Shown here: positions 1-7,872 of the stretch, piece by piece
Layout of the letters: every line of letters begins with the position of its first letter
How positions within the stretch are numbered: position 1 is the stretch's first letter
From: Rhodopirellula islandica
Lineage (GTDB): Bacteria > Planctomycetota > Planctomycetia > Pirellulales > Pirellulaceae
Assembly (NCBI RefSeq): GCF_001027925.1
Contig: NZ_LECT01000030.1
Coordinates: 54,213 to 118,212 of the forward strand
Length of the DNA: 64,000 nt
Reading direction: 5' to 3'
Notes under the pieces: generated by a model
Told to the model about the DNA's origin: nothing
Databases searched by the model: none
The model's input: only the letters and a program-made list of their open reading frames with translations
Program-made: the position numbers and the translations under genes

Positions 1-1
1 C

Positions 2-580
2 CCGAACGAGGAAAGTGATCCCGACGGGAAGACACAACAGATCGTTGCGGTCGGACGTCTGGAACACGAAAAAGGATTTGACCGATTGATTCGCTGCCTC
101 GCGGCATTGCCAGGCGATGCACCGGAATGGCAACTCACGATTCACGGCGAGGGCAGCCAGCGAGGTTCTCTGAAATCACTGGCTCGGGAACTCAACGTGG
201 ATTCGCAAGTCGAGTTCCCTGGTTGGACGCGGCCGATCTGGCCGGCTTATTCCAACGCCGACTGGTTCGTTTTGCCCAGCCGATACGAAGGGTTCCCGTC
301 TGCGTTGTTGGAAGCCATGGCTTGCTCCACCGCTGTGCTCGCAGTCGACGCTGCAGGAGCGGTCCGAGACGTGATCGATCATGGCCGCAACGGTTGGCTG
401 GTCGAAAACAATGACACCGCTTTACGCGACGGACTCCAGCACTGCTTGGCTTCTTCCGAACTGCGAACGCATCTGGCTCTGCATGCGGGGGAAGTGGTGG
501 ACCGCTTTGGGTGGAAGGCGATGGTGGACGCTTACGAGACCTGCCTGCAAGAAGCCTGCGAGGGGCGTCCTCGCCCCTGA
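2..580 (+). CDS. GT4-family glycosyltransferase, C-terminal part
   Basis: The gene begins before the window; the open frame runs from base 2 to a TGA at 578-580, giving about 192 residues. It starts in the second Rossmann domain of a GT-B glycosyltransferase: VAVGRLEHEKGFDRLI is the typical strand-loop after the hinge. The stretch LPSRYEGFPSALLEAMAC, about 110 residues before the end, carries the E-x7-E motif of GT4 enzymes that binds the nucleotide-sugar. Such enzymes transfer a sugar from an activated donor to a glycan or lipid acceptor in the cytoplasm, often for exopolysaccharide or lipopolysaccharide. Acceptor and sugar cannot be told from this part. The gene faces tolC-like 1270-3735, with a composite repeat between the two convergent genes. 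Confidence 0.85.
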   Translation, partial: PNEESDPDGKTQQIVAVGRLEHEKGFDRLIRCLAALPGDAPEWQLTIHGEGSQRGSLKSLARELNVDSQVEFPGWTRPIWPAYSNADWFVLPSRYEGFPSALLEAMACSTAVLAVDAAGAVRDVIDHGRNGWLVENNDTALRDGLQHCLASSELRTHLALHAGEVVDRFGWKAMVDAYETCLQEACEGRPRP

Positions 581-585
581 CCCGC

Positions 586-1044
586 TGAGCAGGTTGGCAG
601 GAATGATCGGGCATAATCATGTAAGCCGTTTGGGCGTTGGGCTGGGCTGCGAAATGTTTGATGTTGGCGTTCGGATAGCGAATGCAATTCTTCTTCCGGC
701 TCGCTGTCCTTCTTCATCCCGGTAGGGATGTCAGATGGTAGCCGGGGGTTGCTGCGTAGCAGCGTACCCCCGGAAACCGTGCGTCCCCAAAAACACTCTC
801 CATCCCGCCGTGGCCATCGGCCACGGCGGGATGGAGAGTGGCGGCGTGGGCTACAGGTCCGTCGGTGGCGCGATCGCTTGCCGACGGCTACCATCTGAAA
901 TCCCTACCGGGATGAAAACTTGCGCAAACGAATGCGTTCCATCACACCACATATTTCGCAGCCCAGCGTTCGCCCCGGTTTTGCGTGGGAACCGTGGCGA
1001 ACGCCAAACGGCTCACATACCCGATGACACCTGCGTACCTGCTT
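586..1044. repeat. Composite palindromic repeat, family A arms around family B core (copy 1)
   Basis: The left end, TGAGCAGGTTGGCAGGA, matches the terminal repeat of the family A elements. The right end at 1037-1044 is the same terminus inverted. Inside, 713-743 (TTCATCCCGGTAGGGATG onward) and 886-916 (ending in CCCTACCGGGATGAA) are an inverted pair, and GCTGGGCTGCGAAAT on the left reappears inverted at about 950-965. The core carries a hairpin CCGGGGGT...ACCCCCGG at 742-773 and a perfect 22-bp hairpin at 794-840. A further hairpin at about 965-1003 pairs GCGTTCGCC with GGCGAACGC. The element lies between convergent genes, so a bidirectional terminator role is plausible. The remaining 1045-1269 shows nothing recognisable. 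Confidence 0.8.
794..840. repeat. Perfect 22-bp inverted repeat with 3-nt loop
   Basis: Bases 794-815 (beginning CACTCTCCATCCCGCC) are the exact reverse complement of 819-840, separated only by ATC. It lies in the core of the composite repeat. The composite at 15090 keeps only half of this hairpin (CACGGCGGGATGGAGAG near 15241). No T-run follows, so it is not a classical intrinsic terminator. Confidence 0.9.
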
Positions 1045-1269
1045 CGCTCTCGTCTGATGGATTCCAAGCCGGTCGGACTGACTTGAAAACGACGAAAAGC
1101 CCGACGGGCCTGCAAGCAGACCGGTCGAGCTAGTCGTGGGGGTGGGTCGTGGATCCAACGCGCGTGTGTCGGACGACAACCACCCAAGCCTCCGCCCCTA
1201 CGAAGGTGATGAGAACCGATCTGGCCCGGTCAGTGACTCGGGTTCAGACCTGGTTCGTGTTCAGGTGTT

Positions 1270-3735
1270 TCAGCGAGGGATGGGTTTCCGTCGCACAGGT
1301 TGTGGTGAGTACTCGGCAGGTTCCGCGACCGATGTGGTCACGGGTGCCGTGTAGGCCGCGGGTTGGACTCGGCGAGCCGTTCCCCACGACGCACCATCGC
1401 TGGACGATGCGGCGGGCGACCGAAGTGGCTGAGCCGATTCGATCGAAGGAGCCGGTGTCGGAACGGTCACGGGAGCCGACAGCCGATCAATGGGCTGAGG
1501 AGCCTGCAACATTTCATGAGTGCTGGTGCCGTACTCGCTGAGTGGTTGATCTTCAATTCGCATTGGGTCGCGAACAATTCCCATGTCCATTGGCAACGAA
1601 TCGCCGTTGGCATCGCCGAAGAAGACTTGGCCGTCAGCCGCGTTCATCTCGAACTCACCCGGTGGCAACATTTGCCCGTGGGTGCTGGTTCCACTGCCAA
1701 CGATTTGCGAAACGGAATCCGCATCCCGAACAGGCCCTTGGCGAACCACGCCTGGACGAGTCACACCGTACTGCAATTTCTTGCCAGCACTTCGTTCACG
1801 AGCTCGTTCGAGTGCGTCCCAGTAGGCTTTCTTGTTCCATGGTCCTTCTCGCAGGGTGATGCCGCTGTTGGCGAGCAAGGTTCCCTTCAAGTAGTCCACG
1901 TAGCTCAGCGACTTGCTGTATTCGGCCAATGCACGGTAGTAGCTGATCTCGGCTTGAGCCTTGCGTTGCTGACTTTGCAGGACCACGTTGATGTCTCGTG
2001 TGCCAGCTTCGTATTCCGCCAATCGAGTTTCCACTTCGGTTTCAAACGCTTGCCATTGCTGGGCGTTGGTGTGAGTCAGTTGGTAATGCGAGCGAGCCTT
2101 GCGAACGGCACCCGACAACTTGCTGACAAGCAATCGTTCGTCCTCTTGCAACTTGGATCGTTCGCGAACAATGCGGAGCTTTGCGTTCTGGATGCGTGCC
2201 AATTCACGACGTGCACCAAAGGCGGGCGGAGTCACTTCGAGGCGTACCGCACCTTCTTGGAAATCACCACCGGTCAGGCTGCCGAGTGCGGAACTGCCTG
2301 GTTCAGGAAATTCACCGGTGCCGCCATTGGGAGGACCGAGCGTGTCACCGACACCGACCCAGCGGTACAGCAACGACAGGTTGACCTCGGGAAGGATCTG
2401 GTTCTTGGCCGAGATCACTTCCAGTTCTTGTTGCTTGATCCGAGTCTTGGTCTGACGAAGCTCAGGCGACAAGTACAACATCTGAGCAACTGACTCGAAC
2501 CAATCGAATTCAACTCGAGCGAGCGTTGGTTCGTCGATCGGACGAATCAAAAGCCCATCCGTTGCAGCCAATCCCATCAGCTCCCGCAATCGGTTTTCGG
2601 CACCATAGACACCAGCACCATCCGGCCCGGGCAAATTCGATCCAGCCAGTGCCGTTTCGAGCTGAGCTTGGAACTGGAAGTACTGTCCTTTGGCTTGCGA
2701 AAATTCTTGCAATGTTCCCGTGCCGTTTTCCAACGCGAGTTGTGCAAACTGCTGAGTCGCCATCGCACTGTTGCGAGCGACCACGGCCGTGGCCACATTG
2801 CGATAGGAAACGTACAGGTCCCAGTAAGCGTTCTCAACGTCACGGACCAAGTTGCGAACTTGAATTTCATATTCGGCGATCGACACGTCTTCGTTCAGGC
2901 TGGCCAAGACAACCGGGATTCGGTTGACCAAGGTGCCGCGGTTCCGCATCAAAGGTTGTTGAACTTGTGCTTCCATCGTCACGGTGTAATCACTTGGAAC
3001 CACTCGCGATGCGGAGTTCAGAGCCAACGGTGCCGTGGGCAAGTTACTGTAACCGTAAACCAATTGGTGACGCAGCGTGGCGACCCCACCGGTTGCGAAG
3101 CGTTTGCTGATCGCGGCTTGAGCGGTCACATCATCGGATTGAAACAACGACGTTGAAACAGCACTGTTGCCCGAGTTTCGTGGACGGTCGGTGTTGCTGT
3201 AGCTCAGGAAACCGCTGGCTTGAGCATCGAATTCGGCCAAGGCATCTTCGACACCGCCGACTTGGTTGGCTCGCAACACACCACGAGGCAGCGTGCGGTT
3301 GCCATTGCTATCCACCGTCAAAGGAACCGACTGAGTGGTCGTTTGCTGGATGGCGACATCATAGATGCTGCCAAACTGATCTGCGGTTCCGCTGATGAAC
3401 TGATCGGACACGTTTTGACGGGTTTCTGCGATCCCGCTGGTGGTGACGTAGAACTTCGCATTTTGCAACGCGATGTTGGTCGCTTCTTCCAGCGTCAGAT
3501 CCCAGAACTGGTAGTCGTGATTGCCAATCGCAAGCGGTGGCAACGACTCCGTCGCTTCGGGCAGACTCTCCACGTCCACATCCGGATATTCAATCTGGGT
3601 GGCTGAGTTGAGATAGTAGTTCAGGTCCGGAGACTCGTTCAAGAAGAACGGCTGAGTTGGTGCGCACCCACTGGCGATCAGGAGTGTGATTCCCAATTGC
3701 AGTTGTGCAGTCAAACGGATCAGTGAGCGATTCAT
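1270..3735 (-). CDS. TolC-like outer-membrane efflux lipoprotein
   Basis: The protein has 821 residues from the ATG at 3735. A longer frame from 3780 is unlikely, because the 3735 start gives a lipoprotein signal: MNRSLIRL, a hydrophobic stretch and the lipobox LLIASGC. The middle, about residues 90-640, has the two long helical repeats of the outer-membrane efflux (OEP) family; LVRDVENAYWDLYVSYRN and VISAKNQILPEVNLSLLY are typical. Such proteins form trimeric channels that connect to inner-membrane pumps. The last 180 residues are low in structure and rich in Pro and Ser, and the protein is much longer than a usual TolC (about 450-500 residues). No pump or membrane-fusion gene lies next to it, so the partner is elsewhere. 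Most of the frame is confidently coding. Confidence 0.85.
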   Translation of the reverse strand: MNRSLIRLTAQLQLGITLLIASGCAPTQPFFLNESPDLNYYLNSATQIEYPDVDVESLPEATESLPPLAIGNHDYQFWDLTLEEATNIALQNAKFYVTTSGIAETRQNVSDQFISGTADQFGSIYDVAIQQTTTQSVPLTVDSNGNRTLPRGVLRANQVGGVEDALAEFDAQASGFLSYSNTDRPRNSGNSAVSTSLFQSDDVTAQAAISKRFATGGVATLRHQLVYGYSNLPTAPLALNSASRVVPSDYTVTMEAQVQQPLMRNRGTLVNRIPVVLASLNEDVSIAEYEIQVRNLVRDVENAYWDLYVSYRNVATAVVARNSAMATQQFAQLALENGTGTLQEFSQAKGQYFQFQAQLETALAGSNLPGPDGAGVYGAENRLRELMGLAATDGLLIRPIDEPTLARVEFDWFESVAQMLYLSPELRQTKTRIKQQELEVISAKNQILPEVNLSLLYRWVGVGDTLGPPNGGTGEFPEPGSSALGSLTGGDFQEGAVRLEVTPPAFGARRELARIQNAKLRIVRERSKLQEDERLLVSKLSGAVRKARSHYQLTHTNAQQWQAFETEVETRLAEYEAGTRDINVVLQSQQRKAQAEISYYRALAEYSKSLSYVDYLKGTLLANSGITLREGPWNKKAYWDALERARERSAGKKLQYGVTRPGVVRQGPVRDADSVSQIVGSGTSTHGQMLPPGEFEMNAADGQVFFGDANGDSLPMDMGIVRDPMRIEDQPLSEYGTSTHEMLQAPQPIDRLSAPVTVPTPAPSIESAQPLRSPAASSSDGASWGTARRVQPAAYTAPVTTSVAEPAEYSPQPVRRKPIPR

Positions 3736-4313
3736 GCCCTGGACTTCCCTGGCGCGGTGCCGCCGCAGAACATGCCCCACGAGTGCCGCGAGTGCGGCAT
3801 GGCATGTCCCCGAACGGGCCGAGTGTGGAAAGCCCCCCTATGAAAAGTCCCGCCCAACAACGTTCCACCGAATGGAACGAGACCTTCATCCGAAAGTAGT
3901 TATCGGATGGCGGTCGGGTAAACTTTGACGGCAATCGGAAAAAACGTGAAGTTTCTCTCCCTTTGTCTGCGCAGCTCGTTTTCGAGCCAAATCGGCACCG
4001 TTTCAGCGTCTCTCATCATGAAGATTGGATTGAGAAAGAATGCGTCCTGCCGCAATGTCCAGTACAAAGGGCACTCAGCATGAAACGTTTTTGTGAAACG
4101 CGACCAAAGTCGAGCGCCCCCCTGTTCCGTCAAGCAGCGCTCCGCTCCATGCCATCGGCCACGACGAACCAGCGTTCACCGCGATCACTTCACATTTTCC
4201 AAAGACAATGAGCACCTCACGTGAACAGTTGGGGCAACTGTTCTTCTCGGTGACTGGTTCTACTTTGTGACTGACACTCGATCTCCCGCCAACTCTCTCG
4301 CCTGAATTCCACC
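3736..4313. other. Intergenic region between divergent genes, with a 7-bp-arm palindrome
   Basis: The 578 bp between tolC-like (minus) and the PHP gene (plus) must hold both promoters. CGTTCCA CCGAA TGGAACG at 3861-3879 is a perfect 7/5/7 inverted repeat about 125 bp upstream of the tolC-like start and could be an operator. No convincing small gene is seen; a 77-codon minus frame at 3900-4133 lacks family features. Confidence 0.45.
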
Positions 4314-5579
4314 ATGAAACTCTCCCAGCGTTTGCATCCTCGCCTGCTTCCTGTTTTCCTCCTGTCGCTCTGTTTCACGTCGCTCTGTTGCTCACAACCG
4401 TGCCGCGCTGAGGAACCTGCACTGAAATGGTGGAAGGGCAATATCCACGCGCACTCGCTCTGGAGTGACGGCGATCAATTCCCAGAGATGATCGGGGACT
4501 GGTACCAATCCGAGGGCTACAACTTCCTGGCCCTGACCGACCACAACGTGCTCAGTGAAGGCTCGCGATGGATGGACTATTCGAAAATCCTGCAGCGCAG
4601 CGACGCCGGAATCCTAGATCGCTACCGAGCCCGATTCGGCGACGCGTGGGTCGAAACTCGCGGCACAGAGGATCAAGCGGACTACCAAGTGCGGCTCAAA
4701 CCGCTCGATGAGTTCCGCTATCTGCTCGAACAACACCACCAATTCATCCTGATTCCCGCGGAAGAAATCAGCGACCGCGGCGATGGCAAACCGGTTCACA
4801 TCAACGCGACAAACTTGGCCGAAGCCCTCGAACCCGCCGGCGGCGACACGGTTCGCCAAGTGATCGAAAACAACCTGCGAGCGATTCTGGAACACGAAAA
4901 GGCTCACGGACGCGAAGTCCTGCCGCACGTGAACCATCCCAACTTTCACTACGCCGTGACCGCCGAGGACCTCGCATCAGTCGTCTCCGAACGGTTCTTC
5001 GAAGTCTACAACGGGCACCCCGGTGTCAATCATCTCGGCGACGACGATCACCCCAGCATCGAACGCATGTGGGACATCATCAACGCCCTGCGTCAAACTT
5101 CGCTGAACGTCCCACCGATGATGGGCATCGCAACCGATGACAGTCACGAATACCATGGCAAGCCCGGATCGCGCCCCGGCCGCGGATGGGTGATGGTCCG
5201 CAGCCAATACCTGACGCCTGAGCACCTGATCCGCGCGATGAAACGCGGCGACTTCTACGCATCCAGCGGGGTCAGCCTGGACGACATGAACTACGACCCC
5301 GAGTCACAAACCCTGTCACTGAAAATCCAATCGGATCCCGACACGACGTATCAAACCAAGTTCATCGCCACCCTGGCCAAGGAAGACGGCCTGATCGACG
5401 AGCACCGAATCGGCGTGACCGTCGGAGCTTCCGACAGCCTTCAGCCTCAGTACACCCTGACCGGAAAAGAACTGTATGTCCGCGCGGTCGTGACCAGCAG
5501 CCAACCTCCCCGAGACCCGTCCTTCCAGGACCAAAAACAGCAGGCTTGGACCCAGCCTGTCGGTTGGGAATCCCCCTGA
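4314..5579 (+). CDS. Secreted PHP-domain protein
   Basis: The 421-residue protein has a signal peptide (MKLSQRLHPRLLPVFLLSLC, cleaved near residue 30 at CRAEE). It then shows PHP metal-site motifs: GNIHAHSLWSDG near residue 43, ALTDHN near 74, an EE pair near 150 and ATDDSHEY near 280. PHP proteins are metal-dependent phosphoesterases; the secreted planctomycete type has no assigned substrate. The C-terminal 110 residues look like a beta domain. It stands alone, with 95 bp to the AP2 protein. Family assignment is firm, substrate unknown. Confidence 0.8.
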   Translation: MKLSQRLHPRLLPVFLLSLCFTSLCCSQPCRAEEPALKWWKGNIHAHSLWSDGDQFPEMIGDWYQSEGYNFLALTDHNVLSEGSRWMDYSKILQRSDAGILDRYRARFGDAWVETRGTEDQADYQVRLKPLDEFRYLLEQHHQFILIPAEEISDRGDGKPVHINATNLAEALEPAGGDTVRQVIENNLRAILEHEKAHGREVLPHVNHPNFHYAVTAEDLASVVSERFFEVYNGHPGVNHLGDDDHPSIERMWDIINALRQTSLNVPPMMGIATDDSHEYHGKPGSRPGRGWVMVRSQYLTPEHLIRAMKRGDFYASSGVSLDDMNYDPESQTLSLKIQSDPDTTYQTKFIATLAKEDGLIDEHRIGVTVGASDSLQPQYTLTGKELYVRAVVTSSQPPRDPSFQDQKQQAWTQPVGWESP

Positions 5580-5674
5580 TTCGCTGTTTTCCAGCGGCTT
5601 GATCCTGCGAGATCCCGGGACCGTGCGTGAACTCTATGTTGATCGCCGGTCAGAGGCAGATTATCGTAGATCGC

Positions 5675-6037
5675 ATGAGCAAGAACAAAAACCTAAACAT
5701 CTCCCGGGGTCTCGAAGGCTGGACCGTTCGGATCGTCCGCCAAGGCGAGCAACATTCCAAGTACTTTCGGTTCTCCGATGGCGGGATCCGAAAGTCGCTG
5801 GCCAAGGCCCAGAAATGGCGTGACGCCAAGATCAAAGAGCTCGGCGAGCGACAGTGGCGCAAGGGACCTCGCAAAAAACCCACCAACAACACCTCGGGTG
5901 TGACCGGCGTCAGCAGAAACTTTTACGGCCGCTGGGTGGCGACTTGGCAGGAAGAGGGGGTCCAACGTTTCTTGACGTTCAAAACCAAGCGGGAAGCCGT
6001 CGCACACCGAAAAGCAATGATCGAAGACATGGGCTAG
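5675..6037 (+). CDS. Small AP2-domain DNA-binding-like protein
   Basis: The protein has 120 residues from MSKNKNLNISRGLEGW. An ATG at 5627 would add 16 residues without family similarity. The C-terminal half (NTSGVTGVSRN, then GRWVATW, then FLTFKTKREAVAHRKAMI) is an AP2-type three-strand-plus-helix domain, as found in phage HNH endonucleases and plant AP2/ERF factors. The N-terminal half (GWTVRIVRQGEQHSKYFRF, followed by AKAQKWRDAKIKEL) has the same shape and may be a second, diverged AP2 domain. No nuclease motif is present, so it may bind DNA on its own, as a regulator or a relic of a mobile element. Its target is unknown. Confidence 0.7.
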   Translation: MSKNKNLNISRGLEGWTVRIVRQGEQHSKYFRFSDGGIRKSLAKAQKWRDAKIKELGERQWRKGPRKKPTNNTSGVTGVSRNFYGRWVATWQEEGVQRFLTFKTKREAVAHRKAMIEDMG

Positions 6038-6042
6038 CCGTA

Positions 6043-6064
6043 CGACGGACTTCCGAGTCCGTCG
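6043..6064. repeat. Short palindrome after the AP2 gene
   Basis: CGACGGACT TCCG AGTCCGTCG forms a 9-bp stem with a 4-nt loop six bases after the AP2-gene stop codon. There is no T-run. It may be a REP-like element or a weak transcription end. Confidence 0.5.
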
Positions 6065-6182
6065 GTGCCAAGAACGATGGATTTCGTAAGGCCATCGCTC
6101 TGCGTCCCGACCCAAGCGTTCCGGCAATCCTTTGCACGTCCGCCACACGATGCCTGCGACATGGACTTCGCCGTCGAATCGA

Positions 6183-6599
6183 TCACTCCCCCGTCAGCTT
6201 GCCCATGCTAATTCGTTCTTCCACTTGAAATCCGAGTGATCGATAGAATGCAACAACCTCGCTGTTGTCGGCGATCACTTGCAGGTTCACCTTCGGGCAA
6301 CCACGACGGGCCAGTTCCGATTCAGCATGCCGGATCAATCGAGTCCCCACGCCACGTCGCCGGAAGGCAGGCGACACCGCGACGGAATACAGCCATCCGC
6401 GATGCCCGTCGTATCCGGCCATCACCGTGCCCGCCACATTCTCTTCGTCCGTTGCCACGAAGAACAATCCATCGTCCGCAGCCATTTTGCGATCGATCGA
6501 CGTGCCAGGATCATTATGCCCAGTGGAGCGAGGAAATACCGTCAACCAAAGATCCACAACCGCATCACGATCTTCGGCGACGAACTTGCTTATCAACAT
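6183..6599 (-). CDS. GNAT-family N-acetyltransferase
   Basis: The 138-residue protein starts at MLISKFVAEDRDAV. This ATG has a CGAGGA-like ribosome site; a TTG at 6638 overlapping the upstream stop is the alternative. The family's acetyl-CoA loop appears as VSPAFRRRGVGTRLIRHAE, which fits Q/R-x-x-G-x-G/A. The end, VVAFYRSLGFQVEERISM, is the usual GNAT C-terminus. These enzymes move an acetyl group from acetyl-CoA to an amine; the substrate cannot be named. It lies directly downstream of the disrupted toxin gene on the same strand, so it may have ridden with that pair as a cargo or detoxifying gene (inference). Confidence 0.85.
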   Translation of the reverse strand: MLISKFVAEDRDAVVDLWLTVFPRSTGHNDPGTSIDRKMAADDGLFFVATDEENVAGTVMAGYDGHRGWLYSVAVSPAFRRRGVGTRLIRHAESELARRGCPKVNLQVIADNSEVVAFYRSLGFQVEERISMGKLTGE

Positions 6600-6634
6600 G
6601 AATCCTCGCCAATCAAGAAACCAATTTTCAGCGA

Positions 6635-6932
6635 TCAATCCGATCGCCGGGTTGCCCAGTAGTTTGGGTCTTGCGAACCGTGTGCGACAGCGACGACAAC
6701 AACATCCTCGCCATCAACACGGTAGATCACACGAAACGGAAATCGACGCAACAGATAAAAACGATGCCGAGCATCGCATTTCGGAAAGCGCATCGCGTCG
6801 GTCGAAATCAACGCGATTGCGTGATCAAACTCTTTTGAATTCCTCGGCGACACCGATGCTCTTCTTTGAATACCAACTCAAGGATTCGGAATAGTCGCGT
6901 TCGGCATCCTTTAAAACGATCACATTAACCAT
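6635..6932 (-). pseudogene. RelE/ParE-type toxin, frameshifted
   Basis: The first part starts at 6932 (MVNVIVLKDAERDYSESLSW) and meets a TGA at 6825-6827 just after VAEEFKRV. The rest of a ParE/RelE toxin continues in the +1 frame: FDHAIALISTDAMRFPKCD, then RFPFRVIYRVDGEDVVVVAV and AHGSQDPNYW, ending at 6635. The junction reads TTCAAAAGAGTTTGATC. Restoring one AG pair (AGAGAG) would give EEFKREFDHA with the family's normal spacing, so a 2-nt slip in a GA repeat is the simplest cause. Removing one A would also restore the frame. Family members cleave ribosome-bound mRNA or poison gyrase. The start overlaps the antitoxin stop by 8 nt. A programmed frameshift or a sequencing error cannot be excluded. 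Confidence 0.75.
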
Positions 6933-7161
6933 CGAGGCCTGCCTGGCGACGAGCACGCTCGCGGACTTCTCCCCAAGGCGCACCGGACGTTTCTCCGGAA
7001 TCATAAGCATCGCTTCGTCGATTCGCCTCAGCAATCCACTGCGAATCCGGTGGAACCCAGTCAGCTGGTGAGATGCCGTCCCAAAGCGCTTCAATCAACC
7101 TTGCTCTCTCTTCGGAAGGAAGAGCCTTCGCAGCCGTCAGAATTTCATTCATCGTGGTCAT
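6925..7161 (-). CDS. Antitoxin of a RelE/ParE-type module
   Basis: The 78-residue protein starts at MTTMNEILTAAKALPSEERA; the ATG three codons later at 7152 is an alternative. The helical N-terminus with LPSEERARLIEALWDGI, then WIAEANRRSDAYDSGE and PWGEVRERAR, is the pattern of short 'addiction module component' antitoxins. It would bind the toxin and usually its own promoter. Its stop overlaps the toxin start by 8 nt, the order antitoxin-toxin expected for these modules. With the toxin broken it may be under no selection, although its own frame is intact. Confidence 0.75.
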   Translation of the reverse strand: MTTMNEILTAAKALPSEERARLIEALWDGISPADWVPPDSQWIAEANRRSDAYDSGETSGAPWGEVRERARRQAGLDG

Positions 7162-7263
7162 TTTGCTGTCGCTCAACTGATTCGAGACAAGGGAAAACAA
7201 AGACCGCATTCACTCGACGTGGCTTTCCCATTCTATCAGCCGTCTTCAATCTCTGTTGAAGAA

Positions 7264-7872
7264 TCAAGGCAGCAGAAAAACCTGGAGCTTGCGGCATCCG
7301 TGGGCGCCCAGAACCAACGACTGCTCGATATCGGCCGTCTTGCTGGGGCCGGACACAAAGACACCAAAACCAGGGTCGGGAGTGCCGATTCGGGCGTACG
7401 CTTCGTGCATGTTGTTCAGCAAATCCGATCGCGAAATCACGATCGCTAAGTACTGGGCGATGAAGATCATGACACGGTGAGGCAGCGTCTTGCCGTCGAT
7501 CCAAATCGCTCCGTTCTCGGCCACACCAAACTCGCCGCGAACGATCGTCCAGTCCAACGTTGACAAGGCATGCGGGTCGTCGATGGTCGCTAAATCCACG
7601 GTCGGCGTGACCGCGTCGGGAACCGTTGACGCGATCCGGCGAGCGGACTGGAAGACTTCGATGGTTTGCAATTTCTCGCGAATTTCGCTGGGCGTGTTGA
7701 CCAGATGGGCTTCGCCGCCCACCGATGCCAACGTGTCTTGAAACTGCTGCAAACGATCCTCAAACTGAATCACGCGAGCGGGATCGATCGTGGGCAACTC
7801 CGGCGCATCGACGATGCAACCTTTCAATCGATCCAAAATGATCTGCCGACTGTTGGATTGTGCTTCGCTCAT
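7264..7872 (-). CDS. lutC: LutC, lactate utilization protein C
   Basis: The 202-residue protein starts at MSEAQSNSRQIILDRLKG. Its ATG overlaps the lutB stop by 4 nt (ATGA), which indicates translational coupling. It has the LUD domain: WTIVRGEFGVAENGAIW in the middle and PGFGVFVSGPSKTADIE near the end, followed by LVLGAHGCRKLQVFLL. LutC works with LutA and LutB in the Fe-S complex that oxidises L-lactate to pyruvate in the cytoplasm. It is the last gene of the operon. Confidence 0.93.
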   Translation of the reverse strand: MSEAQSNSRQIILDRLKGCIVDAPELPTIDPARVIQFEDRLQQFQDTLASVGGEAHLVNTPSEIREKLQTIEVFQSARRIASTVPDAVTPTVDLATIDDPHALSTLDWTIVRGEFGVAENGAIWIDGKTLPHRVMIFIAQYLAIVISRSDLLNNMHEAYARIGTPDPGFGVFVSGPSKTADIEQSLVLGAHGCRKLQVFLLP

